Positions 57,179-64,000 of a stretch of 64,000 bases of DNA are shown here, piece after piece. Both the position numbers and the translations under genes were made by a program. This DNA is from AP-15 sp963845735 (GTDB lineage: Bacteria; Pseudomonadota; Alphaproteobacteria; ATCC43930; CGMCC-115725). The notes under the pieces are model-generated. The model was not told the origin of the DNA. It saw nothing but the letters and a program-made list of their open reading frames with translations, and did not search any database. The DNA is taken from NCBI GenBank assembly GCA_963845735.1, contig CAWJTR010000024.1:102195-166194 (forward strand), written 5' to 3'. Within the stretch, counting starts at the first letter, position 1. Each line of letters opens with the position of its first letter.

Positions 57179-58384
57179 ATGAGGTCAAGGGCGGCGGGCT
57201 CGGAAAGCGGTGAAATGCTCGGTGCGGATTATATCGAGCGCGCGCGGCAGCTCGGGCCGATGATCGAGGCGGCTGCCGATGAGATCGAGCGTCGCCGCGA
57301 TCTGCCCGAGCCGATCGTCGCGGCGTTGGCCGAGCGCGGCCTGTTCCGCCTGCTGCTGCCGCGTTCGTTGGGCGGCGCCGAGCTGCCGCCCGCCGCTTAT
57401 ATCCCGGTCGTCGAAGAGGTCGCCAAGCACGACGCCAGCGTCGCCTGGTGCCTTGGCCAGGCCTGCGGCTGCACCATGACGGCGGCTTATCTCGCGCCCG
57501 AGGTAGCGCGGGAGATTTTCGGCGGAGAGCTCGGGATCGTCGCCTGGGGCCCGCCCGGCCCGGCCGAGGCGCGGATGGCGCCGGGCGGCTATAGCCTGAC
57601 CGGGACATGGAGCTTTGCCAGCGGCAGTCATCACGCGACCTGGCTCGGCGCCCATGTCGCGGTCTTCGCCGAGGACGGCGCGCCACGCTTGCGGCCCGAC
57701 GGCAGCCCGGCTTTCCGCACCCTGCTGTTCCCAAAACCGCAGGCGGCGATGACCGACATTTGGCGTGTGATCGGCCTGCGCGGCACCGGCAGCGACAGCT
57801 ATACGGTCACCGGCTTGTTCGTGCCGGAAGACCACGCCGTCGAGCGCAGCGCTGAGGCCAAACCGCGCGAGACCGGCCTGCTCTATGCCTTCAGCAGCAG
57901 CAACGTCTATTCCGCAGGGTTCGCCGGGGTGGCGCTCGGCATCGCCCGCGCCGTGCTCGACGCTTTTGTCGAGCTTGCCCGCGACAAGATTCCGCGCGGC
58001 GCCAAACGCACCTTGCGCGACAACAATGTGATCCAGGCGCAGGTCGCACAGTCGGAGGCGCGGATCAGCGCGGCGCGCGCCTTCCTATTCGGTGCGCTCG
58101 AAGATATCTGGCGCGAGGCTGGCCGCACCGGCCAACTCAGCCTCGACCACAACGCGACGATCAGGCTCGCCTCGACCTGGGCGATCCATCAGGCACGTGA
58201 AGCGGTCGACACCCTCTACCACGCCGCCGGGGCCACCGCGATCTTTGAAGAAAACCCGTTCGAGCGGCGATTTCGCGACATCCACACCGTGATCCAGCAA
58301 TACCAGGGCCGTCAGGCCCACTTCGAGACCGTAGGCCAGGTTTTGCTCGGCCTTGGGCCCGAGAGTACGATGTTTACCTTTTAG
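57179..58384 (+). CDS. Acyl-CoA-dehydrogenase-fold flavin monooxygenase
   Basis: A 401-residue enzyme of the HpaA/DszC-like branch of the ACAD fold. The N-terminal helices contain RRRDLPEPIVAALAERGLFR and PRSLGGAELPPAAYIPVVEE. GYSLTGTWSFASGSHHATWL is the flavin/substrate loop. GLRGTGSDSYTVTGLFVPED is the middle beta domain signature, and FRDIHTVIQQYQGRQAHFET closes the C-terminal helices. The catalytic Glu of true acyl-CoA dehydrogenases is not evident, which fits a monooxygenase needing a separate flavin reductase. It is followed after 22 bases by the diiron-like gene. Confidence 0.85.
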   Translation: MRSRAAGSESGEMLGADYIERARQLGPMIEAAADEIERRRDLPEPIVAALAERGLFRLLLPRSLGGAELPPAAYIPVVEEVAKHDASVAWCLGQACGCTMTAAYLAPEVAREIFGGELGIVAWGPPGPAEARMAPGGYSLTGTWSFASGSHHATWLGAHVAVFAEDGAPRLRPDGSPAFRTLLFPKPQAAMTDIWRVIGLRGTGSDSYTVTGLFVPEDHAVERSAEAKPRETGLLYAFSSSNVYSAGFAGVALGIARAVLDAFVELARDKIPRGAKRTLRDNNVIQAQVAQSEARISAARAFLFGALEDIWREAGRTGQLSLDHNATIRLASTWAIHQAREAVDTLYHAAGATAIFEENPFERRFRDIHTVIQQYQGRQAHFETVGQVLLGLGPESTMFTF

Positions 58385-58406
58385 GGGCGATGGGCAACTG
58401 ACCGAG

Positions 58407-59285
58407 ATGGAGCCTCCGACCCTCCCCGCATACGATGGCCGGGCCAGAGCGGCCCGATCCGGCCCTGCCGAACGAACTCCCGGCCGGCGCCACTGGTCGC
58501 TCGACGATATTCCCTGGCAGGCGATCCGCCGTGACCTGGTCGCTGGCCACGAGGCGCTTTTTTACCTGATCGCCTCGGCCTCGCTGATGGAGAGCGCCAC
58601 CGACCTCTATACCGCCAATTTGATCGATTACTTTGCCGGCGACGACGAGGTCACGTCGTGGTTGGCGCGGTACTGGCTTCCGGAGGAGTTGCAGCACGGT
58701 CGGGCATTGCGCCGCTATGTCGAGGCTGCCTGGCCCGACTTTCCGTGGGAAGTGGTGCGCGAGCGCTTTGTCGAGGAATTCCGACCGTTTTGCGACGAGG
58801 CTCTCGAGCGCGCACGCGGCCTGGAAATGGCGTCAAGGTGCGTCGTCGAGATGGGCACCGCCAGCTTTTACACTAGCCTGTCGCGCGCCAGCCCCGACCC
58901 GGTGTTGGCCCTGTTGACCGGCCGGATAGCCGAAGATGAGGTCCGCCACTACAAGCATTTCTACCGCTATTTTCGCAAATACCGAGATATCGAACGCCCA
59001 GGCCGGGGCGACGTAGCCCCGGCATTGTGGCGGCGGCTGCGCATGACCGGGGGCGAGGACAGACTGATCGTGCTCAAGCACGTCCATCGCGCGCGGCATC
59101 CGCACGCGGCGTTCGACGCCTCCGTCTATCGCCAACTGCAAGGGCAGTGCCGGAAGCTGCTGCGCCCCCATTTCCCGATAAGAATGAGCGTGCGTATGGT
59201 GCTGAAGCCGCTCGCCCTGGGTCCGCGGGCCCAACGGGTGGCGCTGCCGATCGTCACCGCGTTGGCTCGGCAGGTCGTGCCGTAG
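58407..59285 (+). CDS. Ferritin-like diiron protein
   Basis: A 292-residue protein from the ATG at 58407. LPEELQHGRALRRYVEAAWP and RIAEDEVRHYKHFYRYFRKY both carry the EExxH/DExxH motif expected of a diiron four-helix bundle. A further Glu lies in IASASLMESATDLYTAN and another in ASRCVVEMGTASFYTSL. This pattern is that of ferritin-like or acyl-ACP-desaturase-like oxidases. The Pro/Arg-rich first 35 residues are probably disordered. With the flavoprotein gene just upstream it may form a redox or oxygenase pair. The substrate is unknown. Confidence 0.82.
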   Translation: MEPPTLPAYDGRARAARSGPAERTPGRRHWSLDDIPWQAIRRDLVAGHEALFYLIASASLMESATDLYTANLIDYFAGDDEVTSWLARYWLPEELQHGRALRRYVEAAWPDFPWEVVRERFVEEFRPFCDEALERARGLEMASRCVVEMGTASFYTSLSRASPDPVLALLTGRIAEDEVRHYKHFYRYFRKYRDIERPGRGDVAPALWRRLRMTGGEDRLIVLKHVHRARHPHAAFDASVYRQLQGQCRKLLRPHFPIRMSVRMVLKPLALGPRAQRVALPIVTALARQVVP

Positions 59286-59313
59286 CCCCGACGCTGAGCG
59301 GGACCCGGCGCGA

Positions 59314-59871
59314 TCAAAGGCGCTTACGGTTCCGGAACAGTGCGTCGGTTTCGGCCTCTAGAACGTGGCCTAGAATGAAGCCGTGATAAAAGGCTGAAGC
59401 ACCGCTCACGGTGGTGGACGGGATCAGGATTTGATTGATGCCGTACTGCGCCAGCTTCGTGATCGGCGTGCCGTAGACAACGCCGCCCATTCCGGCCCAG
59501 ACTATCGCGCTCATGCACATCGGGCAGGACTCGCCGGTCGTATAGAGAACGACCTCACCCCAACCCCGATTGCCGTACTGGGCGACATAGTCGTTCATGG
59601 CGACAATCTCGCCATGAAAAGTCGGGTTGGCTGCGCTGTTATTGACGCCTTTCGCCAGCACTTGGCGATCTGCCGCCCGCACGATCACCGCGCCGAAGGG
59701 AAAGGCCGGATTGACGCGCGCTTCCGCGATCGCCAGCCGCATCGCCTGTTCATGGACAGCGAGCGGGGTCGCGGACGGGTTGAGCGAATTCACCGGAGCC
59801 GCGCCCGCGGGCAAGCCACTGCCGCAAGCAGCCATGGCAAGCGTCGAACCGAATGCCCTTCTCGACCACAT
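59314..59871 (-). CDS. Exported nucleoside/nucleobase deaminase-like protein
   Basis: A 185-residue protein of the cytidine/guanine-deaminase fold. HEQAMRLAIAEARVNPAFPF opens the domain. AANPTFHGEIVAMNDYV has the zinc His and catalytic Glu (HGE), and TTGESCPMCMSAIVWAGMGG the Cys pair (PCxxC variant SCPMC). The N-terminus MWSRRAFGSTLAMAACGSGL has a twin-arginine pair and hydrophobic stretch, possibly with a lipobox Cys, so the protein is probably exported. That is unusual for this cytoplasmic fold. Two bases separate it from the DUF2165 gene upstream. Confidence 0.85.
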   Translation of the reverse strand: MWSRRAFGSTLAMAACGSGLPAGAAPVNSLNPSATPLAVHEQAMRLAIAEARVNPAFPFGAVIVRAADRQVLAKGVNNSAANPTFHGEIVAMNDYVAQYGNRGWGEVVLYTTGESCPMCMSAIVWAGMGGVVYGTPITKLAQYGINQILIPSTTVSGASAFYHGFILGHVLEAETDALFRNRKRL

Positions 59872-59873
59872 GA

Positions 59874-60413
59874 CTACCTCTGCGGCCTGCTGCCGCCGGG
59901 CGATCCACCAAGACCGACTGCGAGGTCAGCGTCCGGCTGATTGACGAAGATGAGCACAACAAGAATGGTCATGTAAAAGCGAAACGCCGCCTCTTGGCCA
60001 TTCCACATCGCCGATTGCCACATCTGAAACCATTCGCCGCCGACGACCATGAAGCCGAAGAACCACACCAGAAAACCGAGCCCGGCGCCGAGATACACAA
60101 ACCGCTTGGCCCGGTTGAAGGCCGCGGCATCCGATCGCAGGCGCCTGCCAAGGACAACGGCCGCGAAAGCCAAGACGGCGCCGGTCAGTCCTTCGCCGGC
60201 GATGATCAGCGCATAACCCGCTTGCCACAAAGCCGGGGAGATGATGCGGCGGTAGAGCAGGGCATTGCCCGGGAAGGTCGTGTCCATGCTGAGCACGTGA
60301 CGCACGAAGGTGTAGTTCGTATCGTAGTCGGTCAGATTGTCGAAGGTTACCAGCAAGGCGAACAAGGCTAGACTTCCGATCATGATCACCTTGACGATGC
60401 GGGCTTCGATCAC
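59874..60413 (-). CDS. DUF2165-family membrane protein
   Basis: A 179-residue protein with four membrane spans: VIMIGSLALFALLVTFDNLT, WQAGYALIIAGEGLTGAVLA, YLGAGLGFLVWFFGFMVVGG and FRFYMTILVVLIFVNQPD. The loop TNYTFVRHVLSMDTTFPGNA and EWFQMWQSAMWNGQEAAFRF are the DUF2165 hallmarks. Function unknown. It is co-transcribed with the exported deaminase. Confidence 0.9.
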   Translation of the reverse strand: MIEARIVKVIMIGSLALFALLVTFDNLTDYDTNYTFVRHVLSMDTTFPGNALLYRRIISPALWQAGYALIIAGEGLTGAVLAFAAVVLGRRLRSDAAAFNRAKRFVYLGAGLGFLVWFFGFMVVGGEWFQMWQSAMWNGQEAAFRFYMTILVVLIFVNQPDADLAVGLGGSPGGSRPQR

Positions 60414-60520
60414 GTTTTGCTCTCCCTGGGCGAGCGCATAGACCCCGGCAGAAACCGTTTGAGACGCGGGGCAATCGGAAAATCTTCGCTCAATCCACGG
60501 TTTACGAAAAGGAGCCTGGC

Positions 60521-61603
60521 ATGGCCGCCGATGTACTCATTAAGAACGCCTGGTACGTGGCCGGGTTATCACACGAATTTGCGGCGCAACAGCTGCAGGG
60601 ACAGGTCATCGCCGAAAAGCCAATGGTGCTGTGGCGCGCCGGCGACGGCGCCGTGGTCGCCTTTGACGAGCGCTGCTGCCACAAGCGCATGCCGTTGTCG
60701 CAGGGGCGGTTCATCGAGGATGGCCTACTCGAATGCGCCTATCACGGCTTGTGCTACGATGCGTCCGGGCGCTGCGTGCGCATACCCTCGCACCCGGACG
60801 GCCGCATCCCGCCGCAGGCCCGGCTGCGTGCGTTCCCGGTAATCGAACAGGACGGGCTAGTATGGGTATGGCCCGGCGACCCGGGCAAGGCTGCGAGCGC
60901 GCTTCCGCCGCATTTGCCGGAGATCGCCGACCCCGGCTGGGCGACGGCCGATACCGGGCCGATGGCGGTGCCGGCGAATTCGCTGCTGTTGATCGAGAAT
61001 TTGCTCGACATCACGCATTTCTATCCGCTGCACGATGGAAACATCGGCGATGTCGCGAACAGCCGCATCCCGGTCCGGCTCGAAGAGGGCGTGCGCGACG
61101 GCAACCCTTATGTCGGCACGGTCCGCGAAGCGCGCGGCTACAAGCAGCCGCCCTTTCTCGAAGATTATCTCGGCTATGATGTCGTCGACCGCGACCACAC
61201 CCATTTCATGCTGAGCCCGGCGGTCACGCGGGTCGAGATGCGGGTTTGGCCCGCCAACCGTCATGGCGATCCGAGTGTCGAGCGCGGCTATGTGATCATC
61301 CACACCCACACGCCGATCGATCGCGCTAACCATGTCTGGCGCCTGATCATCAACATGCCGGCCGGGCAGAGATGCAAATCCGACCCGAACCGGTCGGCGG
61401 TCGAGCGCTTTATGGAAACCTTCCCCGCGGTCATCGCCGAGGATCGCTGGGCGCTCGAAAAGCAGCAGCAGATGTTTGCCTATCCCGACGACGGCTATGT
61501 CGAGGTGTTTCTGCGGCCCGACCGGGCCTTGCGCCGGGTGCGCGAGATCCTGACCGGTCTCGAACGGGCGGAGCAAATGCCGCGGAGCGTCGCCGCCGAA
61601 TAA
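60521..61603 (+). CDS. Rieske non-haem iron oxygenase, alpha subunit (VanA/phthalate type)
   Basis: A 360-residue ring-hydroxylating oxygenase component. The Rieske centre ligands are Cys52 and His54 (ERCCHKRMPL) and Cys72 and His75 (LECAYHG). The mononuclear iron site is ENLLDITHFYPLHDG, with Asp163 bridging and His166 and His171. The start MAADVLIKNAWYVAGLSHEF is typical of the phthalate/vanillate O-demethylase group. It needs a reductase to supply electrons, and none is seen nearby. It would demethylate or hydroxylate an aromatic acid. Confidence 0.9.
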   Translation: MAADVLIKNAWYVAGLSHEFAAQQLQGQVIAEKPMVLWRAGDGAVVAFDERCCHKRMPLSQGRFIEDGLLECAYHGLCYDASGRCVRIPSHPDGRIPPQARLRAFPVIEQDGLVWVWPGDPGKAASALPPHLPEIADPGWATADTGPMAVPANSLLLIENLLDITHFYPLHDGNIGDVANSRIPVRLEEGVRDGNPYVGTVREARGYKQPPFLEDYLGYDVVDRDHTHFMLSPAVTRVEMRVWPANRHGDPSVERGYVIIHTHTPIDRANHVWRLIINMPAGQRCKSDPNRSAVERFMETFPAVIAEDRWALEKQQQMFAYPDDGYVEVFLRPDRALRRVREILTGLERAEQMPRSVAAE

Positions 61604-61659
61604 ACCGGCGGCACCCTCCTGGCGGCCACATCCCCGCTTCGGGACGATGAGCTGGTTGC

Positions 61660-62043
61660 CTAGACGATCCGCCCCCTCGCATGCGACGAGACGACGGTAA
61701 AGTCGTACCCGTCGGGCCCCGAGAGGTGGAAGGAGTCGTGGATCCGCCCCTTACTTATGTCGGAGGGTCCGAGGCCTTTCGCCGCATAATCGCTCCGAGC
61801 GGCTTCGATATCGTCCACCATCAGATCGAAGGGCGCCGCGGAACCGCTCGCCGGTGGCTGTTCCGCCTTTCTGACGACGACATGCGTGCCGCCACGGAGC
61901 TCGAGGACCGCGAGGTCGGCGTCGGCAAAAATAGGGCGTAAGCCGACTGATTCGAGCCACCGCTCGGCGGCGGCGACATCGGTTGCCGGAAGCCGGACAT
62001 GCCCCACCGCTACCGGTGGCCGCTGATCGATAGTTTGCGACAT
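61660..62043 (-). CDS. VOC-family protein
   Basis: A 127-residue single VOC domain from the ATG at 62043: VAVGHVRLPATDVAAAERWL (first metal His), FADADLAVLELRGGTHVVVR, FDLMVDDIEAARSDYAAKGL and IHDSFHLSGPDGYDFTVVSS. The C-terminal metal-ligand position appears to be Asp or Thr (YDFTVV) rather than the usual Glu, so it may bind a ligand instead of catalysing a reaction. It lies 39 bases upstream of the second VOC gene's stop, on the same strand. Confidence 0.85.
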   Translation of the reverse strand: MSQTIDQRPPVAVGHVRLPATDVAAAERWLESVGLRPIFADADLAVLELRGGTHVVVRKAEQPPASGSAAPFDLMVDDIEAARSDYAAKGLGPSDISKGRIHDSFHLSGPDGYDFTVVSSHARGRIV

Positions 62044-62082
62044 AGTTCCTCCTTTCGGCTGAGCGTAATCCAAGCTGCGCCT

Positions 62083-62445
62083 TCAGGCGGTCAGCACTTC
62101 GAGGAGATGGCCGTTCGGGTCGCAGAAGTAAAAGCCGCGGCCGCCGTGGCGATGATTGATCGTCATGTCCTCATGCGAGCGCGGTCCGCTGCCGTAGGTG
62201 ATGCCCTCTTTGAGAACCCGGTCGTAGATCCCGTCGAACTCGGCCTCGCCGACCTTGAACGCGTAATGATGCCGTTCGAACTTTTCCCAATTGTCGAAGT
62301 CGATGGTCAGCTGCTCGTTGATCCTGACCGGCGCGAAGTGCGAGACTGGGCCGTTATATTCAAGACCAAAGATCCGGGCGAAAAACCGGGCGGATGCTTC
62401 CTTGTCGTGGGCGGGCACAACGGTGTGGTCGAGATGGATCGTCAT
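62083..62445 (-). CDS. VOC-family protein (glyoxalase/extradiol-like)
   Basis: A 120-residue VOC domain from the ATG at 62445: MTIHLDHTVVPAHDKEASAR (metal His), FGLEYNGPVSHFAPV, HHYAFKVGEAEFDGIYDRVL (second His) and GRGFYFCDPNGHLLEVLTA (Glu). The His-His-Glu set is complete, so it is probably an enzyme. GRGFYFCDPNGHLLEV is the classical C-terminal motif. It is the first gene of a two-gene VOC unit. The substrate is unknown. Confidence 0.88.
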   Translation of the reverse strand: MTIHLDHTVVPAHDKEASARFFARIFGLEYNGPVSHFAPVRINEQLTIDFDNWEKFERHHYAFKVGEAEFDGIYDRVLKEGITYGSGPRSHEDMTINHRHGGRGFYFCDPNGHLLEVLTA

Positions 62446-62539
62446 GGGTGCTTCCTCGTAGTGTTTCGATAAAGATGAGCCTCGTCGCCGCGGTCGGCAA
62501 GCTCCGCGCCCTACCACCGGATCATGAAAGGAAGCCGTG

Positions 62540-63726
62540 ATGTACAAAGCTTCAGCCGACGTGACCCTGCCGACCTCGATCATCGGATCCCTGCCGCGGC
62601 CGAGCTGGTACACGGCGGGGCTCGGCACGCAGAACTTCCTCGAAGCAATGATGAATTCTGCGCTACCGCGAGCAATACGAGGATGCGGTCTCGGTTTATC
62701 TGCGTGCCCAGGAGACCGCCGGGCTCGACATTGTGACCGACGGCGACGCGCATTTCGACGAGCAGATCAGCGGCATGAGCTGGCAGAGCTATCCGCTGAC
62801 CCATATGGCCGGGTTCTCCAAGGAGGCGACGCCCAGCGTCTATCAGATGGGCGCCGGTGGGCAGCCGCGCGGCCATATCCTGCACGACTTTCTCGAAGCG
62901 CGGGTATTGCCGCGGATCGTCGGCCCGGTCGGCCCCGGCAACCTCCAATACGCGGCGATGTGGAAGACGGCGCAACGGCTGACCAAGAAGCCGGTCAAGT
63001 TCGGCACGATCCTGCCGGAACTGCTCGCCGCCTCGGTCGCCGACGACTACTACAAAGACCCGGTCGAACGGGTCTGGGCGCTGAGCGACGCGCTCAACCA
63101 GGAACTCCATCAACTGGCCGATGCCGGCTGCCCGGTGATCCAATTGGAGGAGCCGCAGATCCACATGGTGCCGGTGCGCGGCAAGACCTTCGGCAAGCTC
63201 GGCGAGGCCGAACTGGTCGAGGTGTTCAACAACACAGTCAAAGGGCTGCAGCAGCAAGACCGAGATCTGGTGCCACACCTGCTGGGGCAATCCGGCGCAG
63301 CAGCGGATCTTTCAGGAAATTCAGAGCTACCAGCCGACCCTCGCCGCCCTCGATCGGGTCGAGGCCGACGCGATCACCTTCGAGACCTGCTCCTCGGGCA
63401 CCGGCGATCTGCCGGCGATCGGCGAGACGATAAAGGACAAGAAGGTCGTGATCGGCGTCATCGACCATCACACCTTGCAGGTCGAGCGGCCGGATCAGGT
63501 CGCGGCATTGATCCGCGAAGCGTTGAAGTATGTTCCGCCCGAACGGCTGATCATATCCTCCGATTGCGGCATGGGCCGCGAAGGCATGAGCCGCCGCCAC
63601 GCGGCCTACAAGATGGTGGCGATGGTGCAGGGCACCAATCTGGTCAGAAAGGAGCTCGGCCTGCCCGAGGCCGAATGCCTCGCCGCCGACCCGCGCTATT
63701 CACTGGCGACACCGCGAGCGCAATAA
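62540..63726 (+). pseudogene. Cobalamin-independent methionine synthase-like protein (MetE C-terminal type), two frameshifts
   Basis: A MetE-C / epoxyalkane:CoM-transferase-like TIM barrel. The N-terminus (SIIGSLPRPSWYTAG) breaks at MMNSA by one extra base near 62665 (GCG-c-TAC). It continues YREQYEDAV, AGLDIVTDGDAHFD and PVIQLEEPQIHM, and breaks again near 63255 (CAG-c-AAG). Then come EIWCHTCWGNPAQ (zinc His and Cys), TFETCSSGTGDLPAIGE, VIGVIDHHTLQVERPDQV and LIISSDCGMGREGM (zinc Cys). At about 395 residues corrected it has the MetE C-domain only. Such stand-alone proteins methylate from or demethylate small thiol donors. Confidence 0.86.
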
Positions 63727-64000
63727 GCGCTCGCCGGTGGGGTGGGGACGAATTCCCGTGTAACCGGGAAATTTGGTCGAATTCGGGGGTTTGACCATAG
63801 ATTTCTGCAAGTTACTTCAATAGGTTGCGCGGCAATTCCCGTGCCGAGGAACCGGGAATTTATTTCGCTGAACCGGGAAATTTTTTGACGTAACCGGGAA
63901 TTAAATCCCGCGAACCGGGAAAACAATAAACGCCGCATCACAGATATGCCCTCCGCCGAAATATCGCTCGCCGGGAAGCTACGACACCTTTATGGCAAAA
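63727..64000. other. Right-end intergenic region with repeats
   Basis: AT-richer than the rest of the window. It holds the AACCGGGAA repeats listed separately and no gene that I can support. A minus-strand open frame across the repeats would encode a peptide repeating every seven residues, as expected of a 21-base repeat rather than of a protein. An ATG near the right edge may start a gene outside the window. Confidence 0.5.
63751..63924. repeat. Array of AACCGGGAA-type direct repeats, 21-base period
   Basis: AACCGGGAA followed by A/T bases begins at 63762, 63850, 63871, 63892 and 63913. The last four are spaced exactly 21 bases apart. Inverted partners (AATTCCCG or AATTCCC) occur at 63751 and 63834. 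Between the conserved cores the bases differ, so only the core is held. Two helical turns between sites would put all of them on one face of the DNA. Confidence 0.75.

Noticed and set aside
62446..62539. SAM or cobalamin riboswitch before the MetE-like gene
   Set aside because: The leader is under 100 bases, holds the divergent VOC promoter too, and shows no conserved core of either class that I can recognise.
63751..63924. CRISPR array
   Set aside because: The repeated unit is about nine bases with a period of 21, far shorter than CRISPR repeats and spacers, and no cas genes are present.
63696..63941. Minus-strand ORF with a seven-residue repeat (SRF-rich)
   Set aside because: The periodic peptide is the translation of the 21-base DNA repeat. 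There is no ribosome-binding site or wider protein-like sequence.

Overview
The window is high-GC DNA from an alphaproteobacterium, most likely of the Hyphomicrobiales (Bradyrhizobium/Rhodopseudomonas-like). The evidence is circumstantial. Short dispersed repeats at about 15436 and 17505 resemble those scattered through that group, conserved small proteins at 43822-45125 look like ones seen there, and the gene mix fits a soil or rhizosphere oligotroph: twin peptide-type ABC importers and many single-copy oxygenases, LLM flavoproteins, VOC proteins and SDRs. I found no rRNA, tRNA, phage, insertion sequence or CRISPR array.

Layout. 1-5900: tail of a GMC oxidoreductase, two unknown membrane proteins, a DHA2-type exporter and a D-threonine-aldolase-like PLP enzyme. 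5882-9708: two tandem AAHS-type aromatic-acid transporters and an exported GlcG-like protein. 9995-18646: an aromatic or aryl-acid oxidation block (LLM flavoprotein, HpaB-type hydroxylase, VOC protein, 4-hydroxyphenylpyruvate dioxygenase, TauD/TfdA dioxygenase, RidA, second LLM protein), interrupted by a manganese exporter of the GDT1 family behind a yybP-ykoY riboswitch. 18806-28325: VapBC, Gfo/Idh/MocA oxidoreductase, glyoxalase II, an SDR coupled to a phosphoglycerol-transferase-like membrane enzyme, a BadH-like SDR, DUF427, gamma-glutamyltransferase and a crotonase. 28390-41587: two complete Opp/Dpp-type ABC importers in one minus-strand array, with three substrate-binding proteins. 42000-45125: ribosomal protein S21, a Sel1-repeat protein and a run of five small conserved-looking proteins. 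45147-53861: two TauD dioxygenases, a fumarylacetoacetate-hydrolase-family protein, a methyltransferase, a GT9 glycosyltransferase, an SDR, haloalkane dehalogenase, KDG kinase and an alpha/beta hydrolase. 53936-63726: a glutamine-synthetase-like ligase paired with an N-formylglutamate-amidohydrolase-like enzyme, a methyltransferase, an acyl-CoA-dehydrogenase-like flavoprotein, a ferritin-like diiron protein, an exported deaminase, a Rieske oxygenase, two VOC proteins and a MetE-C-like protein. The right end carries an AT-richer array of short repeats.

Together the genes describe uptake of peptides or organic acids and oxidative breakdown of diverse aromatic, halogenated and amine substrates. 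The links between individual enzymes are inferred from position only. No recognisable transcriptional regulator of any family is encoded in the 64 kb.

Data-quality warning: about twenty genes are broken by frameshifts, and almost every one is repaired by removing one base. Protein motifs stay conserved on both sides of each break. This insertion bias looks more like uncorrected sequencing error than like gene decay. Genes marked pseudogene for a single +1 shift may therefore be intact in the organism.
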